The translations under genes were made by a program, and so were the position numbers. From Clytia hemisphaerica (taxonomy: Eukaryota; Cnidaria; Hydrozoa; Leptothecata; Clytiidae), in assembly GCA_902728285.1 (NCBI GenBank), contig CACVBU010000389.1:46734-110733 (forward strand): a DNA stretch of 64,000 bases, given 5' to 3'. This document shows, one piece after another, positions 46,453 through 57,661 of the stretch. The first letter of the stretch is position 1, and every line of letters starts with the position of its first letter. Below the pieces are notes generated by a model, which saw only the letters and a list, made by a program, of their open reading frames with translations, made no database searches and had not been told where the DNA came from.

Positions 46453-48150
46453 ACAACACAAAATAATGTTTTTTTTGGCTTGAACTTTGCTTGAAAAATG
46501 ATCCGGTGATTGTGTAAAATTAGATACAGTAATAAGAGACAAAGGAGAAGATCGTGCAATTCTTTGTCCTATATTTCCAAACAACTTTCAAGTAACAGTG
46601 TGAATACACCCTGTATTGCCCCTCCCCCTGTAGAGTTCTCTAGAGACAATGAATATTTGTAACTTTTATGAATTTGATTCAATTATCACGAGAATACAGT
46701 GAATATTACCTATGATGAAAATAACTTTTTCTTCGATTCTGCCCTACATCTCAGTATCTCAGATAAGGTGAGATGCTATTAAATCTTGCTGAAATGGTTT
46801 GGTAAAAACATCATCAGATATTTCACGTATATTCTTACTAAAACTCTCTCAAAGATGGTTAGATTAATGGACCAATCTATTGCTGTGCTGAAACAGATAA
46901 AGGTCAATATTGTTAACTACTCTCAATATATCTGAGATACTTGTCTATCTGAAAAGTTTACCAAATTTTGATTCAATATAACACCCCTATCTCAGCTTCT
47001 CGGTAGAACAATTCCCCACAATGGGTTTAAGAAATTTCTATGGAAATCTCAACGTGAGTAGAAATTCTATTATCCCCATCACAAAAAATATAATAAGGTT
47101 GTTTTTGAGTGTCATTTTTTTCATTGAATTTCAAATGGGGATGAAGTTAAAGTAAATTTTCCAGTGGGGCTAAGACTGTTGTATAATTTTCCACAAGGTA
47201 CGAAACGCGGTACGAAATTTCGGCCAAATTTTCCAGTTGGGTGGGTCAACAGGGTTTGTGAAATCCAGTGAAATGGGATCATCATAAAAAAAATTCAATT
47301 TTTTTTTTCATGAAATATGTCAGAAATAATAAACAACGTCTTCAGTTTAAATTTTCGACCCAGCACTTTCCATGACCATCTTTGTTAATACGCTTCTTTT
47401 GACCAGAGGAATGTAAAGAGATGGAAAAACAGCTTCTTCAGACAGAACAATAGACAAACGGCTCGTCATATACCAGGTCCTTTGCCCTTAAGGGAGTTTG
47501 TTTCGAGCTAGTGGATTTCTTTTTTTGTTGCTTTAAAAAAGTTGCATAATTAGCGTGGTATGACGAAATTCTTTTGTTTCAGGTCAAATTATGCGAACTT
47601 TAGGGGCTTATATTTTGTGGAGACCTCTTTTATACCAAAAGATACCTATATTTTCTTGCTCAGAATTTTCTAGCGATTCTAATAATATAACGGCATCATG
47701 ACCACATAATTAGAGAAAAAGCTAAAGTGCACGAAAACAAGAAATCAAATCTGTCTTTGATGAATTTCTATTAAATTTTTTAGAAATAATTTGGTATCAT
47801 TGTGATTTTTTCTACAAGTCAGTGTAAAATTTGTTACTGGATACTGAAAGTTTAAAAAGTAATGGATCAAAAACGAAAAACATAAAACCACTTTTATAAA
47901 CACAGCATATAGAAACCAGCACTCTTCGCATGGCGAGCCGTTTTTTTCTGAACTTTTTGTAACGACCAAATTAAAGCTAAAACAAAGGAGTTTTCAATAG
48001 AAACGATCAGAACACTTCGGGTAATCAGAGAAGCACTTTTTCTATTTCATCCCATTTCTCTGTTTTGACATTGAGCTATATGCGAGAGTTAAGGAACAAT
48101 GGGAAGCGGTCGGCGTCACGCAAAATATGTTTTGGGCTTTCCTTAACCAT
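46453..48150. other. intergenic stretch without a gene
   Basis: A word-iterated patch at 47,110-47,240 repeats AATGGGGATGAA and CCAGTGGGGCTAA, as in the core of the element at 23,359. Otherwise it is AT-rich DNA with no supported exon. Confidence 0.4.
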
Positions 48151-48151
48151 A

Positions 48152-48858
48152 GTATAAGAAAGCCGCGGCTGGAATATGTACCGCATTGTCTTTTCAGTTA
48201 ATTGCTGTTCCATCTCTGTCTCCGAGCTTTATAAGAACATCAAGATACTCGGTTTATTATTGGTAGATAGTTTTTGAAATTTTTCTCTTATTTTCCTTTA
48301 AAAAAAGTTTTTTTATTGCTAGATATCTTTGAATCTGTACCCAATAGAACACTTGAACTAATTTTGGACATATTTTAGGGGTATTTTGTGGAAACAATAG
48401 TTTTTCGCCAAAATTGAAATTATAAGAACTATATTCAAGATGACAACTTTCCTGTCAGTTTGAATTATGAATTTTGAAGGTGCTGGTTTGAAATTTTCAC
48501 AGTATTATCTTGATGTAATTTTTCATTGATTTCTAAAAAGATTTTACTGAAATATTGCGAAGGCACCCGAGGCACTTAATTAATTTTTGAGTTCTTTCAG
48601 CCCAGCCATTTTGTGCTTGTTTAAATTTCTTATTGTTGATCTTTCCTTTACAATGATTTTATAATGCAAGTGTATTATCAAGAGCATATCATTAATGTCT
48701 AAAACGCGCTAAGAAGTAAGTATTAACGACAAACCAATAAAATCTACCATTAAAGATGCTACATTACTGATTTCTTGATCAACAAATAGTCATCAAATAC
48801 GACAGAGATAGAACAAGAGAAGTTCAGATGTTATCATTCCAGCCGCGGCTTTCTTATA
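48152..48858. mobile_element. TIR element with GTATAAGAAAGCCGCGGC ends
   Basis: GTATAAGAAAGCCGCGGCTG at the left is repeated in inverse at the right as CAGCCGCGGCTTTCTTATAC, perfect over 20 bases and flanked by TA. The ~707-bp interior has no transposase frame. TA flanks fit a Tc1/mariner-type non-autonomous element. Confidence 0.75.
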
Positions 48859-49569
48859 CTAAGCCTTAACTCACCTGAGTGTGTAATTTTGCCCGATATT
48901 TTGAGAAATGTAAAAAGGAACGCTGACCAACGGCACGTTATTTTCCTTAAACGTGATATCCTTGGTAAATCCTTAGCCAGATGCATTTTTGTGGAAAGTT
49001 GTAAAAAAAAAGATTAAAGTAGCCTGGGTTCATTGAGAAAAAAATCAATGGGAATCATGCGGGTCGTTAGTAATCGTAGAACAATTACAAATTTTTACAG
49101 TTTAATGTCGAAATGCTATGTTTACACTTGACCAGATTTGACCCACAATTGATCAGAAAAATGGAACTTTTCGTGTTTGATTTGAATATATATTACATAT
49201 ATGTGTGACAAATGTGCACATGGTAAATAAATACAAAATAGTAAGCTAACAAAAAATAGAAAAGAAATAATTAAAAGAGAGGAAATCACTGACAAAGCCT
49301 GACAAAATATAATCATTCATTTTACAAAAACCTTTGAAATTTCTCTATATTAAACTAAGTGAAATTCATCAGATAGCTTAAAAGTGTTTTTTTTGTATGC
49401 GAGATCGTGAAGAATGACACGGAAAATAAAATACTGTAAAATATAAGGGTGCACCATTAATCAAATCAAATTCACTCTAATCTAAGTTTACAAAAAATTT
49501 TCATCTAATATATAAAATAAACAAAACTCAAAGTATTTTAATAAAATATTTCCGATTGTTGGATATAAC

Positions 49570-52152
49570 TTAGTTTGCAGCAAGGTGATATAATGCATAA
49601 CCAAAAGTGCTACAACAGATGAGTGAACGGACGGCATGAAGTTTGTTCCACTTGTGATAATTCGAAACAATGTAGTCTGATCCTGAAATGAATAATAGTC
49701 AGAAAATTTGTTCTTAGGCTTTTAGACCATTTTGAAAGACATTCTATGCATAATATCTAATTTGCAAATCAAGAATTGAGTCAAAAGGTGAAACAGGAAA
49801 AATCTAAGAATGTTCAAATAAAGACGAAAATTTCGGTGAAAGAAATACGCAATTCGCAGGAATAAACTTTTGCAAATGACAAATTTGACCATATCTTGCG
49901 GGAATTAACTTTCACGAATGGGGACTTTGTCATTTTTTGCGTAACTTAATTCTTACAAAAGTTTCTTCCGTAAAGATTTCTTCCTTTTAAAAAAGTATAG
50001 AGTTTTGATTTTCTAAAAAGTTGGGACCAAATTAAACATACATCTGAACCAAATAATCATGTTACCTTGCTTCTTGCATTCCTCTACATCTAATAAGAGG
50101 TTGTTTGTTGGTTGGACGAAAAGTAATGTGTAAGGGAACACAAGTTCACCAAGTAAAAGTGCAACCAGAAGCTTCTTATCTGCTTTCTCTGTACCTTTTG
50201 TTAAAGCATAATGTCCAATAGCCATCAGAAATGCTGCACTGTATGTCAGAGGCTGAAAAACAAGAAAATAATTTTGTTATTCTTTAAAAAAAGATTTTTT
50301 GAGAAAATAAATCTTGCAAAATTAAATCAACACAAAATTTCCTATATAATATATTCAGCTTAAAAAAGTACATTGTAATTTTTGCTATTTCTAGTGTTTT
50401 TAGGGCAACTTTCAACTAAACTTTTGGCTGATTCGTGATACTAAATCCATGCAAAACTCTTCAAAATGCTGATTGTAGTGAGAATATTTTATATGTACCG
50501 AGGATAGGTTATCCTTTTCTGAAAAATTTGATGAAAGCCCCAACATGCTTTAAGTCAAAGAAAGGTAAATACATTGCTTAGATCCTTACACATCGGCCTC
50601 TTTGTTTTAAAAACAGTGGGACTTTTGAAACAGGAATCAGTGACTACCATCACTTGATTTTTTATAGCATGTTCAAAGCTAGTTTTAAAACAGCTCCCAA
50701 AATTATACCGTGAGATTGGGTAACTTGCATCATTGGAGGCTAACATGCATAGCCCTCAAATGAAAGACCTGGCTGGTCATTAAAATACAACTACGCAGCT
50801 CCGCTTGCAGCTCTAGTCTACTATTTTTGTTTTGATTTAACTTTGTATTTAAATGACCAGCCAGGTCATTCGTTTGAGAGCTATGCATGTTATCCTCCAT
50901 TGATGCAAGTTACCCAAAGCCGATGAAATTTACATATGAGTTTACCGTCGGCCGCCCGCATCTCTAAAAAGCACCCGCATGAAAATTTCATTATCTTCAA
51001 AATTCCTAAAATTTTCATTATTTCTATATTTCTTTACAACTACAACCTCCATCGTTGTTAAAATCGTCTCTACGCAGGATTCCCTCTACGCATGACCTTT
51101 TTCCCAGAATAAACACGGGTAAACAAAGAAGATTTTTTACAGAAAATGTGACCGCCCTCAATCCTACAACTACAGCGGGCGTCACGCCCGTCTATCTGCC
51201 TAACCGCCCTGGCGGCTATTTTAGTTTTTTGCCAAATCTAGCGCCACTGTAGCAATCAATCTTTATTTTTCGTTCGCAAAACATGCGTAGGGTTGAAGCG
51301 AAGCAAAATTTTTTATTTTGAGAGAGAATGGTTAGCAGAAATGGTGGATAAGGTGCTGTTGGGAAAATAATGAATAATGAATAATGAAATCATGCCGCAT
51401 CTATTTTTGGGTAAGTTCACGACGGTAAACTCATATGTAAATTTCATCGGCCCAATCTCACGGTAGATCTTTTAAAAATTTTGATAAAAGTTGTTTCCGC
51501 TCAGCTTTAAGTTGTAATTTTGATTGCGATTTCTCAGATTTTGATTCATTTTAGGGCTATGCATGTTAGCCTCCACTGATGCAAGTGTATTGATACAGTC
51601 AATAAAATTCAAATTTCTGTTAAAACTGGATTCAATAGTCAGGTAAACGCAAATTAAGGATCCCTTGCGTGCGGGGGATACTCATAAACACAACATGTGC
51701 TGCACCTTTAGTATGGGTAGGTTTTTCAACACCCTCAAAATGCGCTGTATAAGGATGTACTTTTGATAGAGCGACTTCACTTTAGTGCCGTTTTAGATAG
51801 ATGCAATGTATGTAAGGATAAATCTTTAAAGTTTCGACTCCAGCCAATCATTTCGCATTTTTTATTTGTTTTGAATTGACATACAGCACTACATGCAGGC
51901 ACATGCCGCTAATAATAGGGAATTCAAATGATAGGAAAATTTACAACACAGTAACTAAGCACTTACACCAAACTTCTTTCCTCTTTTGAAGTTGCTGTTC
52001 CAACATTGCAAAGCATGTTCTGCATCATAATCGAGAGCACATGGAACTTCAACCACATTGATGTAAAGAGCAGAACCAGCAACTAGACCTACTCCAGCTG
52101 TACAGCCTGCTTTCAAAGCTAACAGAAGAGAATCTCTTTGTACAAATGCCAT
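49570..52152 (-). CDS. DUF1772 family four-helix membrane protein
   Basis: Three exons on the reverse strand, 52152-51967, 50252-50066 and 49682-49570, join in frame (phases 0 and 1) to encode 161 residues, the usual size of the family. Four hydrophobic segments are visible: about residues 9-34, 63-79, 90-109 and 142-160. Family hallmarks are the first-helix GLVAGSALYINVVE segment, the C-terminal part of helix 3 with the motif FPYTLLFVQPTNNLLL, and a final W-N-x-LH-x-VR stretch. DUF1772 is annotated by Pfam as anthrone oxygenase after fungal members; animal members have no established reaction, so none is assigned. The first intron carries a nested MITE (50,706-51,465). G+C-rich DNA at 52,270-52,430 may be the promoter. 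Confidence 0.88.
50706..51465. mobile_element. TACCGTGAGATTGGG MITE split by another element
   Basis: The left end TACCGTGAGATTGGGTAACT at 50,706 matches the inverse of CCCAATCTCACGGTA at the right. The inner arms GAGGCTAACATGCATAGCCC pair within 50,735-50,905. The right arm is split by an insert at about 50,917-51,450, whose own ends read GCCGATGAAATTTACATATG in inverse. CCCAA is duplicated at the insert's borders. Confidence 0.75.
51555..51592 (-). mobile_element. fragment of the TACCGTGAGA MITE family
   Basis: Only the arm block GGGCTATGCATGTTAGCCTC followed by ACTGATGCAAGT is present. It lies about 90 bases past the complete copy. Confidence 0.55.
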
Positions 52153-52880
52153 CGCTGTTCTTAGAGGGGTGGGCTTTTGCTCTGAATTCTATCTCTGCTG
52201 AATTAATGAAAAGATGAATTTGCTGTCCAAGGTCCACTTTGGAATGTTTTTGTTTACATTCTTAAATCCATGGTCCAAAACTACGCTCGGGCGGATTAGT
52301 TTCCGCCGCAGTCGCCCCCGCCAAAAATAACCTGGTCGGGGAAATAAATAAGAAGAATGAAATTTACGACAAGATAACAACAGGGCGGCGTGATATCCGT
52401 CCGGGCCCACCGTGTATTGTGCCGCGTGATTCTTTTACAAAGATCTGCGGGTAGAAACTTACAACAATGCAACGATGAAATAGAAATATAGTTTTTTCTC
52501 AGCAACGCCTATATCCTTTGTTTGCTTTAGTTTGGATCAGGTTGACATTAGTGAAGTTAAGTAAATCGGTAAATCACGACAACGAACGAAAATTTAACAG
52601 ACTAGTGATTTTCAACCAATCAAATTTCGTACTTTCACTAGCCGATTATCTTGGTATGCTTAACCTCTTTGTGCCCATGGGCCCCTGTAATGTCAACCTG
52701 GTCCCTTCTTTTCCCCAAGCACGGGACAGTTTCTAAAGCGGATCTTAAATTATACCCGAAAACATCCTGTAGGTGGGGATTGACACCACTTGATGTATGT
52801 ACCGCAGTACCGTTTTGAAGAACTAAAAGTTACTGGGCGTAAAGAAAAACACGATAAGCCGTTTTCCATTCAGAAGCGAG

Positions 52881-53154
52881 CCAGTTTGCAGAGCATGGCA
52901 CGTTCGCTCGAGATCTCGAGCACACAACTAAAAAAAGTCGAGTGCAGGTGCAAAGTTTGAAGTTTTCAGGTGTAAGAGTGCAGCAGACGGTTTTTTAGCC
53001 CAAAGTGCAGAATTCTTTTTGTCTTTTTGCTTTAGTCCAATTGAGGTAAAGGTGCACCTTGTCCGGACTAAAATTTATCAGGTGCGCTCTTCCAGTGAGA
53101 AACTGGAGAAAAAAAAATTCCTCGAGTGCAGCCTTGCCATACTCTGCAAACTGG
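52881..53154. mobile_element. MITE with CCAGTTTGCAGAG ends
   Basis: CCAGTTTGCAGAGCATGGCA at the left is mirrored at the right by TGCCATACTCTGCAAACTGG, with inner CTCGAG words. It is 274 bp and non-coding, between the DUF1772 and KIFBP genes. Confidence 0.7.
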
Positions 53155-53498
53155 GTGTTGACTTGAACCAACCTTAGGATCCGTATTTTTTCGTTGAATT
53201 CATAACGAAAATGATTGATATGATACACCATTGGACAAGGCATCCAGACTCCGAGAAAAAAGTTTACAACAACAATGGGTTTTTTTCCTTGCGTGTTTTT
53301 AGCCGATTTTGTCCCTCTAATTCTAAATATTCTTTTTTCTCACAAAAATTAATGATGTGGTCCGAACCGCACATACCCAAATAATCTCTCCAACCAGAGC
53401 CAACTCTACAGGCCAGAATCATTGTTTCGATGGAAACCTACATTTTTAGAACCATACATGTGTGATCTAGATACACCTTCAAACTTTTGACCCAATTT

Positions 53499-53820
53499 CC
53501 CGGGGAGGGGGGGGGGGCACTTAGGCAAAATAGGGTGTGCCGCTGGTCAGGGTCCTTTTTTTAGGCTCTGAAGATATCTGTCAGGGTCCCAAATCCACTA
53601 ATTTTCAAGATGTGTATCTGACAGGGTCCACTTTTGATTATTTGGACAATTTTTCAGGGTAAAAATTAGAAATTTTTTCAGTTTTTCGTCTACTTTTGGT
53701 CATTTTTGCCACTTATTTTCAATTTTTCGTTTTGACAGGGTCACCATTTTACCAAAAATTCATATCTGACAGGATCAACTTTTCGAACTTTTTCGAACTC
53801 CAGCGGCACGTCCTCGTCGC
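53499..53820. mobile_element. G-run element, CTGACAGGGTCC words, right end lost
   Basis: It begins CCCGGGGAGGGGGGGGGG and continues CACTTAGGCAAAATAG, as in other members. About seven CTGACAGGGTCC words follow. GTGTGCCGCTGG near the left is mirrored by CCAGCGGCAC near the right, but the final C-run is absent, so the right terminus is truncated. Confidence 0.7.
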
Positions 53821-53904
53821 CGTCACCTTGTTACTCGCTATTTAAGCTGTCCAAAAGTGCCCATATGATGATTGATATTTCTAGAACGACACTCAGATCA
53901 AGGG

Positions 53905-54243
53905 GGGGGGGGGTTTCAAGGGGTACCCGATTCCGCAATTCCGCCAATTTTTTCTCCAATTTCCGTCAAACCGTCTTAAATTGAACCAAAATTCCGTCAC
54001 CGAAAATTCCTTTGAAATTCAATATTTTTGTCGAAAATTCCGCAAATTTTGAATATCTTTTACCAATTCCGAAATTCCACAATTTTTTTTGCTAAATTCC
54101 GTTTTTCCGCACTAAAATTGTCCAATTTTCCGTCTCCGACAGAGAACCCGATTTCTGTAATTCCGTCTAAATTTTCGCCGAATTCCGCCACTCCGTCCGA
54201 AAAAAGGACCGATTCCGCTCCTCCGCCAAACATGAACCCCCCC
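53905..54243. mobile_element. G-run-bounded element, AATTCCG words
   Basis: It starts with a run of G after ATCAAGGG (53,897-53,904) and ends in CCCCCCC before a second ATCAAGGG (54,244-54,251), an exact 8-bp duplication. The interior repeats AATTCCG about fifteen times. Open frames on both strands are repeat-derived. Confidence 0.8.
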
Positions 54244-54251
54244 ATCAAGGG

Positions 54252-54741
54252 ATCAATCAATATGGTAAGTATATTTGGGTACTAATGGATTAAGCACCAC
54301 TAAAGTAAACCATTACCTTTTCAGTGTTATTTAAAAAGTAATCTTGCCTAAATAATCTATCACCAATAATCGAAATAACAAATGATATAACTTTTCCTAG
54401 AATATATAATATGTTTTAAGTATGAATTGATAAATAAAATGAATTTATAAATTGGGAAAAACTGTAATGTGAGCAAATAATAATAAAAAAAAAATTTGTT
54501 TGGAAAATAGAGCTTGACTGATCGGGTGGGTTTTATAGACGATCGAATGGTTCGCTTAGGCTTCCAATCGCTTTCTAATCGTTGAAACTTAACTGACCGT
54601 TCAACCATTATACTGTAAAGTTAAAGGGAATTTTGGAACAATAGGGCGGCGGCGCATATAGTGAGTTCTCTACTTCAACAAATTGTCCGATAGAATAAAA
54701 TCTAAAATGGGGTAGTAAAAAACAAATCGAAAAAATATTAT
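54252..54741. other. KIFBP 3' flank
   Basis: AT-rich DNA with no gene. I see no canonical AATAAA on the KIFBP strand immediately after the stop; AAATAAT-type variants are present at the coding end. Confidence 0.35.
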
Positions 54742-56529
54742 TTACATTGTATCTAATACTTTGTTGACTTTTGCATGAAACAGACCTAACATTTCTCGTG
54801 AAATACCAAGTTCATCTTTAAAAACATCACTGGCGTGTTCATCTTCATCACAATATTCCACAATAAATTCATAACATTTCTTTTCCTTTTCCAAATAAGA
54901 TAACTTGGTTTGTTTATCATTAGTATAATATTTCGAATTTAATCGGGCCATATAGAAATAACAAATCAAAACACCTCGAACATCATCCGCCTCAATCTTG
55001 TCCGGTAATTTCCCTTCCTTTTGGTAAGAATCAACGAATCCTTGATAATATTTAATCGACTGTAACAATAGGTGATTTATTTTACGAACGGAACTGGTCG
55101 AAAATTTAGCAGGATTCTCCTCGATAATTGCTTTTTTAAGTTCAGATAAATCACTATACGCTTCAGCAATTTCGAATGTCAATTGACGACAAATGACCAA
55201 ATAATGTTGAGGATTTAACTCAAGTAGAATCACATTTAACATATCAATACGACGTTTATGCATTTTACATCGATTATCAAAATTATCATCAAAAAATGAA
55301 AGATATTTGTACAGCTGACTAATATCTTGTGTGATCTCAACGTAGGCTGTAACGTAACCATCCAGCTGATAGAACTCTTTGGCTTGTTCCAAACATTTCA
55401 AACTATAAACAAACAAAGCTTTTGCTTCTGCATAAGTTGTGGGTAGTTTATCAGTTACTCTTTCCTCGTACACAGTCACCTCAAGATCTTTGAATCTCAA
55501 TTCTTTAAAGTTTTCATGCTCCTCATTCATAGATTCGGTATTGATCTCAGAAGTGGCTGTTTTAGCATTAGAAGCATGAGCATGTTTCAATAAATTCAAC
55601 CCATATTTAGCCCAACATCTAAATACATCAGCTTTAGATTTCAACATTTTCTCCTCGGTTCTCTCTTTCTCATTTTGCTCAGAAAATTCCATTGATTCTA
55701 ATTTAACGAAAACCTCCTTGTTGATAAGCTCAGCACAGGATAGACAATAACGTGCAAAATTATACTGGTCCTGTGTCACATAATACTGTGAAAGAGTAGC
55801 ACAATTCAGCGACCAATCTAATGGGTCATACTGTTTCATTTCCATTTGACGTGCCAATGTGATATGGCAATATTTTGATGAAGTTTTAGTGTCACCTCGA
55901 ATACCATAAGCTTGAGCTAAATAATACAATGTATGAGTGTGCAAGCTCTCAAAAAACACATCCTTGTTTTCAATCAATTCATTGTTTGATTCAGCCCAGA
56001 ATGATTTATAATTCAAAGGTGCTTCTGACGTTTTATTCTTATAATCAGTAAACAACTTTTCCGAGATAACCAAATAGTTGTAGGCTTCCTCATAGGAACA
56101 TCTATTAGACCATAAAATTCCATACTGGTTATTGACAGTGATACTCAAAGTTACCCATGAAAACTCTAGATCACGCTTGTTGATAATTTGGATACACTTA
56201 TCCAGATACTCTTGCCCAGTAGGAACCTCCTCGCACTCAACATAATTGACAGCTAATTCATAATGGATAACACATAAGAGATGTTGAGCTGTAACAGAGC
56301 TCGTTGTATCATCAACATTAGCTTCATTTTGAGAAACAGTTTCCGATGAATCCTCCATAAAATCCTCTAATTTACATTTCAAAGCTTTCAGAATGTCTCT
56401 AGCCTTGTATTTCGATTTGAATGGATCGTCTTCAGGATCAAACTTCGATTCTTCATTATTCAGATGGAGGAACTCTTTATACTTTTTGTAACCTTCCTCC
56501 TCTAACCAACTTTTGATAATGGAATGCAT
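54742..56529 (-). CDS. KIFBP: KIF-binding protein (KIFBP / KBP)
   Basis: One uninterrupted frame of 595 codons, near the 621 of human KIFBP. Conserved blocks include KSKYKARDIL near the N-terminus, GILWSNR, THTLYYLAQAYG, DPLDWSLNCATLSQYY, KEFYQLDGYVT, RCKMHKRRIDML, LNPQHYLV-x-x-RQL-x-FEIAEAY, KINHLLLQSIKYYQ and the C-terminal Y-x-FIV-x-YC. The protein is a TPR-like alpha-helical solenoid. In vertebrates it binds the motor domains of a subset of kinesins, blocks their microtubule attachment and is needed for axon growth. The start at 56,529 is preceded by an acceptor-like TTTTTTTAG ending 7 bases upstream, so the 5' UTR is probably spliced. No frame damage is visible. Confidence 0.96.
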   Translation of the reverse strand: MHSIIKSWLEEEGYKKYKEFLHLNNEESKFDPEDDPFKSKYKARDILKALKCKLEDFMEDSSETVSQNEANVDDTTSSVTAQHLLCVIHYELAVNYVECEEVPTGQEYLDKCIQIINKRDLEFSWVTLSITVNNQYGILWSNRCSYEEAYNYLVISEKLFTDYKNKTSEAPLNYKSFWAESNNELIENKDVFFESLHTHTLYYLAQAYGIRGDTKTSSKYCHITLARQMEMKQYDPLDWSLNCATLSQYYVTQDQYNFARYCLSCAELINKEVFVKLESMEFSEQNEKERTEEKMLKSKADVFRCWAKYGLNLLKHAHASNAKTATSEINTESMNEEHENFKELRFKDLEVTVYEERVTDKLPTTYAEAKALFVYSLKCLEQAKEFYQLDGYVTAYVEITQDISQLYKYLSFFDDNFDNRCKMHKRRIDMLNVILLELNPQHYLVICRQLTFEIAEAYSDLSELKKAIIEENPAKFSTSSVRKINHLLLQSIKYYQGFVDSYQKEGKLPDKIEADDVRGVLICYFYMARLNSKYYTNDKQTKLSYLEKEKKCYEFIVEYCDEDEHASDVFKDELGISREMLGLFHAKVNKVLDTM

Positions 56530-56796
56530 TTTTGTACTAAAAAAAATTGAGTAAAGAATTAGTTATTAAGTCAATCTTAATTGGACTGTTCAAATAGAGG
56601 TCTCTTGGTTCTTTTGTAATAACATTGCTGTGTCCTGGTAGACAGCAAAATTGTAATAAATTATTAATCAATTATTTTAATAAAATAAGTCGCAGTGTAA
56701 TATGTGAATCTCCAAACAAGTTTAAGTACATAAAAATTCTTCCAGCTAAATACAAGCAAATCTATCAGCATAGTGCTGGAAACACTCCTGTTGACA

Positions 56797-56970
56797 GTGC
56801 TGCAAATAACGGTCGGTGGCCAGTCATTTTGTAGTTTCAATCGGCCATTTTAAAAATCATTATTTCATTTTGTCCGGTTAAAGTTTGAAGACTAGAGGCT
56901 TGGATAAATACTAATAGCGCTTCCAATTATAAGAGGAATAGATTTTGAATTAGTTTTTAGCCAATCTAAA
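56797..56970 (-). mobile_element. partial CAGTGCTGCAAATA MITE
   Basis: It begins CAGTGCTGCAAATAACGG and follows the copy at 20,907 through TTTTGTCCGGTTAAA and TAGAGGCTTGGATAAAT. It then loses similarity, so the left end is absent. It lies upstream of KIFBP. Confidence 0.7.
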
Positions 56971-57266
56971 GGTCATTTTTCTTAAGGGGTTCTTTTCAAA
57001 CCTTTTTCTCCAATCTTTGACATATCGTGTGCTTTTCATTTTGCACAGGATATGTTCTAATTTAAAATTACATTTAGGTAAGCGTAGTCGTCTAAGGACA
57101 ATCTAGTTTTTATATTTATAAAAACTAGATTGCTGACGTGTGGAAAGGAATTTCGGCTGATCCTTTTGTTTTGATAATAACATCAAAGCGGGAATTAATT
57201 TTCTTCTCGTTTCTTTCATTCCTTTTTCTTTCTTATAAGTTCACGCTTTCCCTCGCCACTCTCAAA

Positions 57267-57341
57267 GCGTGGTTAGCTCAAGCGGTTAGATCGTCTGTCT
57301 CATATGCATGGGGCTCCGAGTTCGATTCCAATGGGTGTCCA
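57267..57341 (+). tRNA. tRNA-like sequence (CAT anticodon position), probable tRNA-derived repeat
   Basis: A 75-base stretch has an intact A box (TAGCTCAAGCGG at 57,274) and B box (GAGTTCGATTCC at 57,318), with CAT at the anticodon position (57,301-57,303). The acceptor and T stems pair poorly and the anticodon stem has mismatches. A second copy in the opposite arm near 58,751-58,785 stops at the anticodon. It is more likely a tRNA-derived SINE or tRNA pseudogene than a working tRNA. Confidence 0.45.
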
Positions 57342-57569
57342 ATTTTTCAATTCTTCAATTTTCTTTTTTTAATTCTCTTTCTTTTATAATGAAGTCAATC
57401 AAACAAGTAACTAGCATATATTACCTCCGCTCTCTGTCTAAGGTTTAGATAAGCTATGATAGCATCACTTTTTTAAGTCTTTTTTTCTTCAGTCTTTTTT
57501 TTGCCACAAGCGATTATTCAAGGCTGAGATATAGAAGAACGGGTATAGGCGTTTACGCCTGTGTTTGCT

Positions 57570-57635
57570 GACTGACAGTTTCAGTTTCAGTTTCACTGTC
57601 ACTTTCACTTTCAGCCAGCGAGTGAGCGAGCGATT
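57570..57635. repeat. TTTCAGTTTCAC minisatellite
   Basis: TTTCAG and TTTCAC hexamers repeat about six times, followed by GCGAGTGAGCGAGCG. Simple-sequence DNA inside the inverted-repeat structure. Confidence 0.5.
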
Positions 57636-57661
57636 CTTTGTAAGAGAATTGTCAAATAACT

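Noticed and set aside
53905-54285. 85-codon forward and 66-codon reverse frames
   Set aside because: Both are readings of the AATTCCG word repeat inside a TIR element.
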